Translations under genes and position numbers: made by a program
Source of the DNA: Actinomycetota bacterium
Lineage (GTDB): Bacteria; Actinomycetota; Acidimicrobiia; IMCC26256; PALSA-555
DNA: 54,179 nucleotides
Direction of reading: 5' to 3'
NCBI GenBank assembly: GCA_003140175.1
Contig: PLJD01000025.1
Coordinates: 132,828-187,006 of the forward strand
Notes under the pieces: generated by a model
What the model was told of the DNA's origin: nothing
The model's database searches: none
What the model saw: only the letters and a program-made list of their open reading frames with translations
In this document: positions 1 to 6,672 of the stretch, piece by piece
Position numbering within the stretch: position 1 is the first letter of the stretch
How the letters are laid out: each line of letters begins with the position of its first letter

Positions 1-430
1 TCTCGCGGAAGATGACCATGTCGACGAGCTCGGGGTGCTTGACCGGCGACGGGACACCGGTGAACCAGCGCACCGGCCGCAAGCAGACATAGAGGTCGAG
101 GATCTGGCGTAGGGCGACGTTCAGCGATCGGATGCCGCCGCCGATCGGGGTGGTGAGCGGGCCCTTGATTCCGATGAGGTGCTCCCGGAACGACGCGACC
201 GTCTCGTCGGGCAGCCAGCTGCCGGTCTCGCCGAAGGCCTTCTCGCCGGCGAGGACCTCGGTCCACGCGACGCGGCGTCGACCGCCGTAGGACTTCTCGA
301 TCGCCGCGTCGAGGACCAGCTTCGCGGCGGGCCAGATGTCGACACCGGTCCCATCCCCCTCGATGAAGGGGATGATCGGTTCGTCGGGGACGGTCAACGT
401 GCCGTCGACCATCGAGATGTGCTCAGCCAT
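1..430 (-). CDS. icd: NADP-dependent isocitrate dehydrogenase, N-terminal part (runs off the left edge)
   Basis: Oxidative decarboxylation of isocitrate to 2-oxoglutarate in the TCA cycle (cytosol). The 143 residues present carry the diagnostic N-terminal blocks of the bacterial dimeric enzyme: [13 protein letters not shown] near residue 17, [21 protein letters not shown] with the substrate-contacting Ser/Asn/Arg, [12 protein letters not shown] and the [16 protein letters not shown] stretch that precedes the phosphorylatable-serine region. The start is an ATG at 428-430. It lies 30 bases after the zinc-ribbon gene and probably ends the purN-purH-folD transcript. The C-terminal two thirds are outside the window. 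Confidence 0.95.
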   Translation of the reverse strand, partial: MAEHISMVDGTLTVPDEPIIPFIEGDGTGVDIWPAAKLVLDAAIEKSYGGRRRVAWTEVLAGEKAFGETGSWLPDETVASFREHLIGIKGPLTTPIGGGIRSLNVALRQILDLYVCLRPVRWFTGVPSPVKHPELVDMVIFRE

Positions 431-460
431 CAGTCTCCCTTGCCCGCACCGGCGCTCCGG

Positions 461-676
461 TCAGTGGGTGAGCGCCACGATCCCGAGCGTGATCATGTAC
501 ACGGCGACAAACCCGGCGACAGTCCACCACAGCGCCGAACGCGAGTACGGACCGGGACGGCCGTCCACCCCGGCCAGCGACCAGCCACATTCGGGGCAGT
601 GGTCGGCCGCCTCGGCCACCTCGCTGGCGCACAGGGGGCACTCGCCCCCTCCGACCGGCACCGGCTCGCTCGTCAC
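461..676 (-). CDS. Small zinc-ribbon membrane protein
   Basis: A 71-residue protein of unknown function. Residues 12-30 hold two CxxC knuckles (CPLCASEV and CPECGWSL), a rubredoxin-like zinc ribbon of the kind found in many short actinobacterial proteins. Residues about 48-68 (LWWTVAGFVAVYMITLGIV) form one membrane helix, so the ribbon is expected on the cytosolic side. The GTG start (674-676) overlaps the folD TGA as GTGA, which supports the start and shows co-translation with the purine/one-carbon genes. The function cannot be assigned. Confidence 0.75.
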   Translation of the reverse strand: MTSEPVPVGGGECPLCASEVAEAADHCPECGWSLAGVDGRPGPYSRSALWWTVAGFVAVYMITLGIVALTH

Positions 677-1533
677 GCCCGCGGGCTCCTCTCGGCCGCC
701 TCGACGGCATTGCGGAAGAGCATCGCGATCGTCGTGGGGCCCACGCCACCCAGCCGGGGGGTGATGGCGCCGGCCACCGCCTCGCAGCGCTCGTCGACGT
801 CGGGGAGGAGGCGGCGGCCCTCGTAGCGCACGCCGCCGCCGACCACGACGGCTCCGGGCGTGACGTGCTCGGGCTGGAGGATTCCGGGGACCCCGGCTGC
901 GGCGACGACGATCTCCGCGCGGCGGGTGTACTTCGGCCAGTCAGGGACGCCGGTGTGCACGACGGTGACGGCCGCGTTGGCGGTGGGGCGCTTCTGGGAG
1001 AGCAGCAGGGCGAGAGGCCTTCCAAGTGTCGTTCCCCGGCCCAGGATGCACACCTCCCGGCCGGCGACCGGCACCTCGTAGTAGGCGAGCAACGCCTCGA
1101 TGCCGGCGGGCGTGCACGGTACGGGACCGGGCATCGACATGGCCAGTCGGCCCATGTTCACCGGGTGGAGGCCGTCGACGTCCTTGTCCGGGTCCACTTC
1201 GAGCAGCGCCGCTTCGTAGTCGATCTGGGATGGGGTCGGGTGTTGCACGAGCATGGCGTCCACGGCCGGATCGTCGTTGAACGACCGGATGGCGCCCACC
1301 AGGTCCGCCTGGCTGGCGTCCTCACCCAGGTGGACATGGGGCGACGTGAACCCGATCTCGGCCGCGGTGTCCTGCTTCATGCGGACGTACCCGGCGCTGG
1401 CCGACTCGTTGCCGACCAGGATCGTGCCTAGCCCCGGCTGATGTCCGGCGTCGATGAGGGCCCGGATGCGCGGCGCGAGCTCCGCGAACACGGCCTCGGC
1501 CACCGGGCCTCCGGGCAGCATCCGAGCGGCCAT
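673..1533 (-). CDS. folD: Bifunctional methylenetetrahydrofolate dehydrogenase / methenyl-THF cyclohydrolase
   Basis: Interconverts 5,10-methylene-, methenyl- and 10-formyl-THF and so supplies the formyl donor used by PurN and PurH encoded just upstream. The protein is 286 residues, normal for FolD. YVRMKQ gives the catalytic Tyr49/Lys53 pair (Tyr50/Lys54 in E. coli), LVQHPTPSQID is the substrate loop, DKDVDGLHPVNMGRL and PCTPAGIEALL follow, and GRGTTLGRPLALLL is the nucleotide-binding turn. The last two depart slightly from the usual DVDGFHP/GRSxxVGxP forms. The ATG start at 1531-1533 shares one base with the purH stop (TGATG). Confidence 0.95.
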   Translation of the reverse strand: MAARMLPGGPVAEAVFAELAPRIRALIDAGHQPGLGTILVGNESASAGYVRMKQDTAAEIGFTSPHVHLGEDASQADLVGAIRSFNDDPAVDAMLVQHPTPSQIDYEAALLEVDPDKDVDGLHPVNMGRLAMSMPGPVPCTPAGIEALLAYYEVPVAGREVCILGRGTTLGRPLALLLSQKRPTANAAVTVVHTGVPDWPKYTRRAEIVVAAAGVPGILQPEHVTPGAVVVGGGVRYEGRRLLPDVDERCEAVAGAITPRLGGVGPTTIAMLFRNAVEAAERSPRA

Positions 1534-3041
1534 CAGTGCAGGAAATGGCGCTCGCCGGTCAGGACCATGGCCAGTCCCAACTCGTCGGCCCGCTCGATGA
1601 GGTCCTCGTCGCGCATCGCCCCGCCCGGCTGCACGACGACCGCCACGCCGGCGCTCGCCGCCGCCTCGATGCCGTCGGGGAACGGGTAGAACGCGTCGCT
1701 CGCGCTGGCGCCCCCCGCGGCCCGGCCGGCCGCCTTGCGGGCCGCGATCTCCGCCGAGTCGACCCGCTTCTGCTGGCCGGCGCCGATCCCGACGGCCTGG
1801 CCGTCCTTGACCAGCACGATCGCGTTCGACTTCACGTGACCGCAGATCCGCCAGGCGAGCTCCGCGTCGCGCCACTGCGCGTCGGTCGGCGTGGCCTGGG
1901 TGACCACTCGCCACGCGTCCCGGCGGGCTTCGAAGTGATGCGGCTCCTGGATCAAGAAGCCGCCCGAGATCTGTCGCACGTCGCGCTGGAGAGCCTCGGG
2001 CGGAGGCGCGCTCAGGAGTCGGGTGTTCTTGCGCTTCGCGATGAGCGCGTCGAGGCTGCCGGGGTCGTAGACGGGCGCGATGACCACGTCGGCTTGCGGT
2101 CCCGCCACCATACGCTCGACCGTCGCCGCGTCGAGGGGACGGTTCAACGCGACGATGCCGCCGAACGCCGACTGCTCGTCACATTCGAGGGCGCGCTGGT
2201 ACGCGGCGGCGAGGTCGTCGGCGACCGCGACGCCGCACGGGTTGGCGTGCTTGATGATGGCGCACGCCGGCCGGGTCCCGAGGTCATGGACGATCCGCCA
2301 CGCGGCGTCGGTGTCGTAGAGGTTGAGGTATGAGAGCGCCAGCCCGCTGTGCTGGGTGACGGCGTCCCACCACGACACGGTTCCGGCGCGCCGGTAGCGG
2401 GCGGCTCGCTGGTGGGGGTTCTCGCCGTAGCGCAGCGTGTCCTCGGTGCGCTCGAGCGGGAACACGAGATGCTGGGGCAACAGCTCGTCGCCCTCGAGCC
2501 ATTCGACGATCGCCGCGTCGTACGCGGCGGTGTGCGCGAACGCCTCGAGCGCGAGGGCGCGCCGCGTCTCGTCGGAGAGCGACCCGTCATGTCGGCGCAG
2601 CTCCGCGAGGACGTCGTCGTACTGGGCGGGGCTGGTCACCACCCCGACCCAGGCGTGGTTCTTCGCCGCCGCGCGGACCATGGCCGGACCGCCGATGTCG
2701 ATCGTCTCGATGTCGGGGTGTTCGCGGAATGGATACAGGTTGCTCACCACGAGCTGGAACGGCTCGATGCCGGCTGCGTCGAGCTCGGCCCGGTGGGTCG
2801 GGTTGTCGAGATCGGCCAGGAGACCGCCGTGCACTCGCGGGTGCAGGGTCTTGACCCGGCCGTCGAGCATCTCGGGGGCGCCGGTGACCTCTTCGACGGT
2901 GGTGACCGGCACGCCCGCCTCGCCAAGCGCGGCGGCCGTCTTGCCGGACGACACGAGCTCGTAGCCGAGCGCGTGGAGCCCGGCCGCGAAGTCGGCGAGG
3001 CCGACCTTGTCGTTGACCGAGAGCAGAGCCCGACGACTCAC
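1533..3041 (-). CDS. purH: Bifunctional AICAR transformylase / IMP cyclohydrolase
   Basis: Last two steps of de novo IMP synthesis. At 502 residues it is slightly shorter than E. coli PurH (529). The N-terminal MGS-like cyclohydrolase domain (residues 1-190) shows SSGKTAAAL, VKTLHPRVHGGLL and GGPAMVRAAAKN. The C-terminal AICAR transformylase domain carries the catalytic Lys264-His265 in AIIKHANPCG, plus SAFGGIVALNRP and the KSNAIVLVKD and GIGAGQQKRVDS blocks. The GTG start overlaps the purN stop as GTGA, so PurN, PurH and FolD are translationally coupled. Confidence 0.97.
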   Translation of the reverse strand: MSRRALLSVNDKVGLADFAAGLHALGYELVSSGKTAAALGEAGVPVTTVEEVTGAPEMLDGRVKTLHPRVHGGLLADLDNPTHRAELDAAGIEPFQLVVSNLYPFREHPDIETIDIGGPAMVRAAAKNHAWVGVVTSPAQYDDVLAELRRHDGSLSDETRRALALEAFAHTAAYDAAIVEWLEGDELLPQHLVFPLERTEDTLRYGENPHQRAARYRRAGTVSWWDAVTQHSGLALSYLNLYDTDAAWRIVHDLGTRPACAIIKHANPCGVAVADDLAAAYQRALECDEQSAFGGIVALNRPLDAATVERMVAGPQADVVIAPVYDPGSLDALIAKRKNTRLLSAPPPEALQRDVRQISGGFLIQEPHHFEARRDAWRVVTQATPTDAQWRDAELAWRICGHVKSNAIVLVKDGQAVGIGAGQQKRVDSAEIAARKAAGRAAGGASASDAFYPFPDGIEAAASAGVAVVVQPGGAMRDEDLIERADELGLAMVLTGERHFLH

Positions 3042-3619
3042 CGCGCCTCGACCTCCTCGTGCTCGGCGCCTTCGAGCAGCTGACGCAGGACCTGGGGGTA
3101 TCGGCGTCGCTCGACCGCCTTGATCCGCTCGTGGAGCGTCTCGACGGTGTCGTCGTCGAGGACCTCGACCGCCTCTTGGGCCAGGATCGGGCCGTCGTCG
3201 ACCTCGAGGGTCGCGACGTGCGCGGTCCAGCCGCTCACCTTCACGCCGGCGGCCAACGCGTCCTCGACCGCGTGCCAGCCCTTGAAGGCGGGCAGCAGCG
3301 CCGGGTGCGTGTTCACGATCCGGCCGCCGAACGCGTCGTGGATCGGCTCGGCGAGGATGGTCCCGAAGCCGGCCATGGCGACGAGCTCGACATCATGGCG
3401 TTCCAACGCGTCGACGACGCGCCGCGTGTACGCCGCACGGTCGAACTCGGGACCGAACGAGGTGCGTTCCACGACCTCGACCGGCACGGCAGCCGTCTCG
3501 GCCCGCCCGATGGCGGCACAGGGTCGGTCGACGACCACGACGGCCACCGGCAGCTCGGCGTCGAGGATCGCCTGGAGGATCGTCCCGCTCCCCGACGCCA
3601 GCACCCCGAGCCTCCGCAT
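3038..3619 (-). CDS. purN: Phosphoribosylglycinamide formyltransferase
   Basis: Transfers formyl from 10-formyl-THF to GAR in purine synthesis. The protein is 193 residues, a normal length. GVLASGSGTILQA is the phosphate-binding N-terminus (residues 5-17), NTHPALLPAFKG holds catalytic Asn103 and His105, and LEVDDGPIL supplies the catalytic Asp (141/142). An ATG at 3617-3619 was chosen because the family starts right before this LASGSGT strand; the frame is open further upstream but without conserved sequence. First gene of the minus-strand purN-purH-folD-zinc ribbon-icd run, divergent from the membrane protein at 3738. Confidence 0.95.
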   Translation of the reverse strand: MRRLGVLASGSGTILQAILDAELPVAVVVVDRPCAAIGRAETAAVPVEVVERTSFGPEFDRAAYTRRVVDALERHDVELVAMAGFGTILAEPIHDAFGGRIVNTHPALLPAFKGWHAVEDALAAGVKVSGWTAHVATLEVDDGPILAQEAVEVLDDDTVETLHERIKAVERRRYPQVLRQLLEGAEHEEVEAR

Positions 3620-3697
3620 ACCGGGAACGTAGCCGAGGCTCTCGTGCACCCTCGGGGGTGGGGACACGGGTTGCGCGCGCCGCTGGACCGTGGTCGG

Positions 3698-3727
3698 CTC
3701 CCCCCGGGCCGACCGGCCCGGGGGGAG
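3698..3727. other. 13-bp perfect inverted repeat covering the ribosome-binding site of the next gene
   Basis: Arms 3698-3710 and 3715-3727 are perfectly complementary, with a four-base loop (GACC). The right arm contains the GGGGGAG that serves as Shine-Dalgarno for the GTG at 3738. As RNA the hairpin would hide that site. There is no T-tract after it. It also lies upstream of purN on the other strand. Confidence 0.6.
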
Positions 3728-3737
3728 ACGCCAGCTC

Positions 3738-4247
3738 GTGGACCTGGACCGCCTGACGCTTGGTGAACGGATCGTCGGCGTGGGGGCCGTGGTGCTCGTG
3801 GCGGCATCGTTCCTGCACTGGCTGGGAGGGCGGATCACCACCATCAGCCTGGCCGGCCGCTCGCTGCCGGTGAGTCACTACGAGTTCGCCCACCGCGCCT
3901 GGGCCTACGCCGTGACCGCGGTGGCCGTCGTGACCGCGATCGGGATGCTCGTCTACCTCGCCCTCCTGGTGCTGATGGCGCCCTCGGCGCTGGCTCGCGT
4001 CTCGCCGATCTCGCTGGCTCGGCCGCTGGCCGCGTTCGGCGTGCTCACCTTTCTCCTGGTGGCCCTGAAGGTCGCCGTGGGCGCCGACGTCGGGCTCTCC
4101 ACCTTCGGCCTCCCGAGCACCAGCGGCATCGCGATTCACGTGTCCTTCACCAAGACACGTCAGGTCGGTGCCTACGTGGGCCTCATCGCGAGCGCCGCGA
4201 TCGCCGGCGGGGCGATCCTGAACCTGCGAGAGGCCGCCCAGGCGTAG
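3738..4247 (+). CDS. Four-helix membrane protein, paralogue 1
   Basis: A 169-residue membrane protein of unknown function. Predicted helices are at about residues 10-30, 50-78, 92-112 and 140-162, with a short extracytoplasmic loop after helix 1 and a conserved FTKTRQVGAYVGL segment before helix 4. It is a clear paralogue of the products at 5738 and, more distantly, 4512: the N-terminal DLDRLTLGERIVGV aligns with DLNKLTTGDQIIGV. That alignment and a GGGGGAG 10 bases upstream favour the GTG at 3738 over the longer open frame from 3690. Its position between sucD and purN matches where mycobacteria keep a small membrane antigen gene (Rv0954 type); homology to it is not established. Confidence 0.75.
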   Translation: MDLDRLTLGERIVGVGAVVLVAASFLHWLGGRITTISLAGRSLPVSHYEFAHRAWAYAVTAVAVVTAIGMLVYLALLVLMAPSALARVSPISLARPLAAFGVLTFLLVALKVAVGADVGLSTFGLPSTSGIAIHVSFTKTRQVGAYVGLIASAAIAGGAILNLREAAQA

Positions 4248-4291
4248 GAGACGACGCCCAGCCGGACAGGAGACGCACTCTGAACCGATGC

Positions 4292-4320
4292 TTGCAATCA
4301 GGCCGGCCCCGTGCTGTGCT
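4292..4320 (+). promoter_or_regulatory. Promoter-like element shared by two membrane-protein paralogues
   Basis: TTGCAA (4292-4297), a 17-base spacer, then TGTGCT (4315-4320). The same arrangement, TTGCAT, 17 bases, TGTGCT, occurs at 5654-5682 before the next paralogue, within a shared block GATGCTTGCA - 13 bases - CGTGCTGTGCTGCTC. Conservation across a diverged duplication suggests function; the -10 is a poor match to consensus. It sits 190 bases before the gene at 4512. Confidence 0.4.
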
Positions 4321-4511
4321 GCTCTTGGTGCGTCGGCGCCTCGGGCGGCGGGGCAATCAAAGGACACCATGAATCACAGCCGCCGCAGCGACACTCTTCA
4401 GCTCGTGGAGTCAAGCCGCGACGGTGTCCGTTTCGGGTTCTCACGGCCGGTCAGCGATCGGTCGTCCGCACCGGGTCACGAGCAATCCGACACTCAACCA
4501 GAGGCGAACGC

Positions 4512-4946
4512 ATGGCTGAAGACAGCAAGATAAACCTCAAGCTCACCCCGGGAGAAATCCTCATCGTGGCGGGCGCGATTGTCACACTCGTGTTCTCGTT
4601 CCTCCATTTCTATACGGCACCGTCACCGCTCAGCGGCGGAGTCAGCGCCTGGGGCAAGGGCCTCGTCCCGATCACCACAATCATCGTCTTGTTCACGGTG
4701 GTCATGGGCGTCCAGGTTGTGCTAACCAAGTTGCTCAGCGTCGACCTTGGGGCAGGGATCGCAGGGTTCACCTGGACCCAGGTGCACGTCGCGCTCGGGT
4801 TCTTCGCCACCCTCGATAGCCTCGCGTTCTTGGTCGTGTCCAAGGGCGGGGCAGGCATCGGCATCGGGCTGATCTTGATGCTGGTCGGCTCCGCGGCGTG
4901 CTTCGCGGGCGCGATCTTGCTCGGCAACGAGCGGGCCAAGGCGTGA
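4512..4946 (+). CDS. Four-helix membrane protein, paralogue 2
   Basis: A 144-residue membrane protein. The start is an ATG after an AACCAGAGGCGAACGC leader with AGAGG as ribosome-binding site. Helices are at about residues 16-36, 50-75, 93-112 and 117-138. LTPGEILIVAGAIVTLVFSFLHF parallels the first helix of the other two paralogues (LTTGDQIIGVSGIVLFIFSF), so the family relationship is clear although the middle has diverged. No catalytic or binding motif is visible. The gene is followed at once by a strong hairpin terminator, so it is probably monocistronic. Confidence 0.75.
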   Translation: MAEDSKINLKLTPGEILIVAGAIVTLVFSFLHFYTAPSPLSGGVSAWGKGLVPITTIIVLFTVVMGVQVVLTKLLSVDLGAGIAGFTWTQVHVALGFFATLDSLAFLVVSKGGAGIGIGLILMLVGSAACFAGAILLGNERAKA

Positions 4947-4949
4947 GCC

Positions 4950-4984
4950 GTGACCCGCGCCGGCACACGGTCGGCGCGGGTCAC
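4950..4984 (+). terminator. Stem-loop terminator after paralogue 2
   Basis: Perfect 13-bp arms 4950-4962 and 4972-4984 (GTGACCCGCGCCG and its complement) with a 9-base loop, starting three bases after the stop codon and followed by GCAGTTTGGG. A typical GC-rich actinobacterial terminator with only a weak T stretch. Confidence 0.7.
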
Positions 4985-5011
4985 GCAGTTTGGGGGTGTC
5001 CGAGACCTTCG

Positions 5012-5097
5012 GGCCAGCACGCGCTCAGATTTATCACGAGCCGAACGGTCGGCATCTTCGTCGGCCTTGGGTGACCACGATCGAGCTGGTCGTCGGT
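5012..5097 (+). pseudogene. Remnant of a four-helix membrane-protein paralogue (3' part)
   Basis: Codons 5033-5068 read ITSRTVGIFVGL, matching ITKSRKFGIFVGL of the intact gene at 5738. A TGA follows at 5072, and shifting one frame at 5071 restores TTIELVVG, matching ATIGLVVG. The piece sits before the decayed DUF4190 copy in the same order as the intact pair at 5738/6330, so it is part of a degraded tandem duplication. No start or upstream portion is recognisable. Confidence 0.6.
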
Positions 5098-5197
5098 CCC
5101 GGTCCCGTCTTGGGCATGCGGACCGACGGCTCGCCTCGTCCTGGCGGCAGGCCGCTCGAGTGTCCCCCAGATTCGAATCGCCCAGGCTCCCCGGTGA

Positions 5198-5513
5198 TCA
5201 GAGGTTGCTGATCCCGTAGGCGAGTCACGCCGCGGCGGCGACCGCGGTGAGCGCGATCGCGATCCAGCCCAACACGATGCCGGTCATGGCCAGCGCGCGT
5301 CCCCGCTGCGCACCCTGGGCGGCGTCGATACGGGCTAGCGCCACGTTGCCGAACACGACGCCGAGGATCCCCCCGAAGATCCCGGTGCAGAGGACCGCGA
5401 TCCCCATGACGAAGGCTGCGACCGCGAAACCCGTTCGTCGTCGCGGGCCGATACAGCTGGTGGGCAGCCCAGCCCACCGGCGGGACCGGGGACGGCGGGC
5501 GTCGACGGCACAC
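5198..5513 (-). pseudogene. Decayed duplicate of the DUF4190-type membrane protein gene
   Basis: Nearly collinear with the intact gene at 6330-6644. It begins with PVPPVGWAAHQLYRPATTNGF, then has one extra A in the run at 5427-5429 (GCGAAACCC against GCGAACCC in the intact copy), which shifts the frame. The body continues in another frame as MGIAVLCTGIFGGILGVVFG. It also has TGA at 5225-5227 where the intact copy has TGG (Trp), after which the final AYGISNL-type codons are still readable. Two independent lesions make it a pseudogene. The 60-residue open piece 5225-5407 should not be read as a complete gene. Confidence 0.85.
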
Positions 5514-5536
5514 GCTCAGCCTACGCGACGACTGTC

Positions 5537-5644
5537 TCAGAGCCCGGCGACGACCTCGACCATCAGCGCGCCCGCGGCCGTCGGATTCAACCCGACCCGC
5601 GCGCCGGCGTCGCGCAGCGCGTCCATCTTCGCCTGGGCGGTGCC
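5537..5644 (-). pseudogene. Duplicated 3' end of sucD (last 35 codons)
   Basis: Reads GTAQAKMDALRDAGARVGLN and onward to a stop, 31 of 35 residues identical to the C-terminus of the intact SucD (6673-7557). The homology ends abruptly at GGCACC (5644), where the sequence passes directly into the promoter-like GATGCTTGCA block of the next gene. It marks the edge of the tandem duplication and has no start or catalytic part. Confidence 0.88.
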
Positions 5645-5653
5645 TTCGGATGC

Positions 5654-5682
5654 TTGCATAGTCCTGAACGGCGTGCTGTGCT
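5654..5682 (+). promoter_or_regulatory. Second copy of the shared promoter-like element
   Basis: TTGCAT (5654-5659), 17 bases, TGTGCT (5677-5682), 55 bases before the ATG of paralogue 3. It matches the element at 4292-4320 in hexamers, spacing and flanking bases although the spacer sequence differs. Confidence 0.45.
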
Positions 5683-5737
5683 GCTCGCTGGCGCCAGCGT
5701 GGCTGGGCGCTGAGCCACTCTCTGGAGGACCTTCGAA

Positions 5738-6175
5738 ATGGATCTCAACAAGTTGACCACCGGTGACCAGATCATCGGTGTGAGCGGAATCGTCTTGTTC
5801 ATCTTCTCGTTTCTCAACTGGCTCGGCTACAACCCCCCTGGCCACACCGCGAGCGCATGGCACTTCACGCTGTCGCTGCTGGCCGTGCTGCTCGGACTGG
5901 TTTTGCTGGCCTACGTGGTACTCAAGGCGGTGGGGGTGGAGATCCCGGGCAAGTTCGGGAGCGTCACCTTGGCCCAGATCGTGCTTGGCATCGCTGCCGT
6001 CGCCTTCCTGTTCGTGCTGATCAAGGTCATCGTCGGTCCGAGCGCCGGAGTCACGCTGCCCACCGGGATCACCAAGAGCCGCAAGTTCGGCATCTTCGTC
6101 GGTTTGCTCGCGACGATTGGGCTCGTCGTCGGTGCGTTCTTGAACTTCCAGGGCGAGCGGTCCGCGTCAACCTGA
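5738..6175 (+). CDS. Four-helix membrane protein, paralogue 3
   Basis: A 145-residue membrane protein, most similar to the product at 3738. Helices are at about residues 13-29, 38-63, 73-98 and 116-137. The segment GVTLPTGITKSRKFGIFVGL before helix 4 is shared with paralogue 1 (HVSFTKTRQVGAYVGL) and with the remnant at 5012. The start is an ATG with GGAGGACC seven to eight bases upstream. The function is unknown. It faces the DUF4190-type gene at 6330, and a perfect hairpin lies between them. Confidence 0.78.
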   Translation: MDLNKLTTGDQIIGVSGIVLFIFSFLNWLGYNPPGHTASAWHFTLSLLAVLLGLVLLAYVVLKAVGVEIPGKFGSVTLAQIVLGIAAVAFLFVLIKVIVGPSAGVTLPTGITKSRKFGIFVGLLATIGLVVGAFLNFQGERSAST

Positions 6176-6210
6176 GGGCTCGCCGCTCGAACGTCACGTC
6201 GTGTCGATGG

Positions 6211-6235
6211 TCCCCCGGGGCTTCGCCCCGGGGGA
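6211..6235. terminator. Bidirectional hairpin between convergent genes
   Basis: Perfect 11-bp arms 6211-6221 (TCCCCCGGGGC) and 6225-6235 around TTC, i.e. a C-TTC-G closed loop. It lies 36 bases after the stop of the plus-strand gene and 95 bases after the stop of the minus-strand DUF4190 gene, so it can serve both. No T-tract. Confidence 0.6.
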
Positions 6236-6329
6236 CCTCGCAGTCGGGGCCCGGTCCGGGGACGGGCACCCGTTCGTCAGCCGGCCGCTCGGCGAGCCGC
6301 CGGATGGCGGGGAGCCCGCGGCGCCGTGA

Positions 6330-6644
6330 TCAGAGGTTGCTGATCCCGTAGGCGAGCCATGCCGCGGCGACGATCGCGGTGAGGCCGATCCCGATCCAGC
6401 CGAACACGATGCCGGTGACGGCGAGCCCGCGGCCCTTCTCGGCACCTTGGGCGGCGTCGATGCGGCCGAGCGCGATGTTGCCGAACACCACGGCGAGGAT
6501 CCCACCGAAGATGCCCGTGCAGAGCACGGCGATTCCGAGCACGAGGGCGGCGACGGCGAACCCGTTCGTCGTCGCGCGCCGGACCGGCTGGTAGGGCGCC
6601 CAGCCTGCCGGTGGGACCGGGGGAGGCGCCGGGGTCGACGTCAC
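6330..6644 (-). CDS. DUF4190-type two-helix membrane protein
   Basis: A 104-residue protein with a proline-rich N-terminus (PAPPPVPPAGWAPYQP, residues 5-20) followed by TNGFAVAALVLGIAVLCTG and the GGILAVVFGNIALGRIDAAQG block, then a second hydrophobic stretch ending AYGISNL. This layout (Pro-rich tail, helix, conserved FGNIAL.RI, helix) is that of DUF4190 proteins, common in actinobacteria and of unknown function. It follows sucD by 28 bases on the same strand. A broken duplicate lies at 5198-5513. Confidence 0.8.
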   Translation of the reverse strand: MTSTPAPPPVPPAGWAPYQPVRRATTNGFAVAALVLGIAVLCTGIFGGILAVVFGNIALGRIDAAQGAEKGRGLAVTGIVFGWIGIGLTAIVAAAWLAYGISNL

Positions 6645-6672
6645 CCGGCGAGCCTACGCGACCGAGGTTGAC

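Noticed and set aside
179..826. Long plus-strand frames opposite icd, folD, purH and many other genes
   Set aside because: High GC creates long antisense frames; in each case the minus strand encodes a complete conserved enzyme.
4288..4533. 81-codon plus-strand ORF before paralogue 2
   Set aside because: No ribosome-binding site, no similarity to the other copies, and it overlaps the real start at 4512 in another frame; it lies over the promoter-like block.
5225..5407. 60-residue membrane ORF as a functional DUF4190 gene
   Set aside because: Comparison with 6330-6644 shows both a frameshift and a nonsense codon, so it is a pseudogene fragment.
5537..5863. 108-residue minus-strand ORF
   Set aside because: Its C-terminal 35 residues are the sucD relic; the N-terminal part is the antisense of the membrane-protein gene at 5738.
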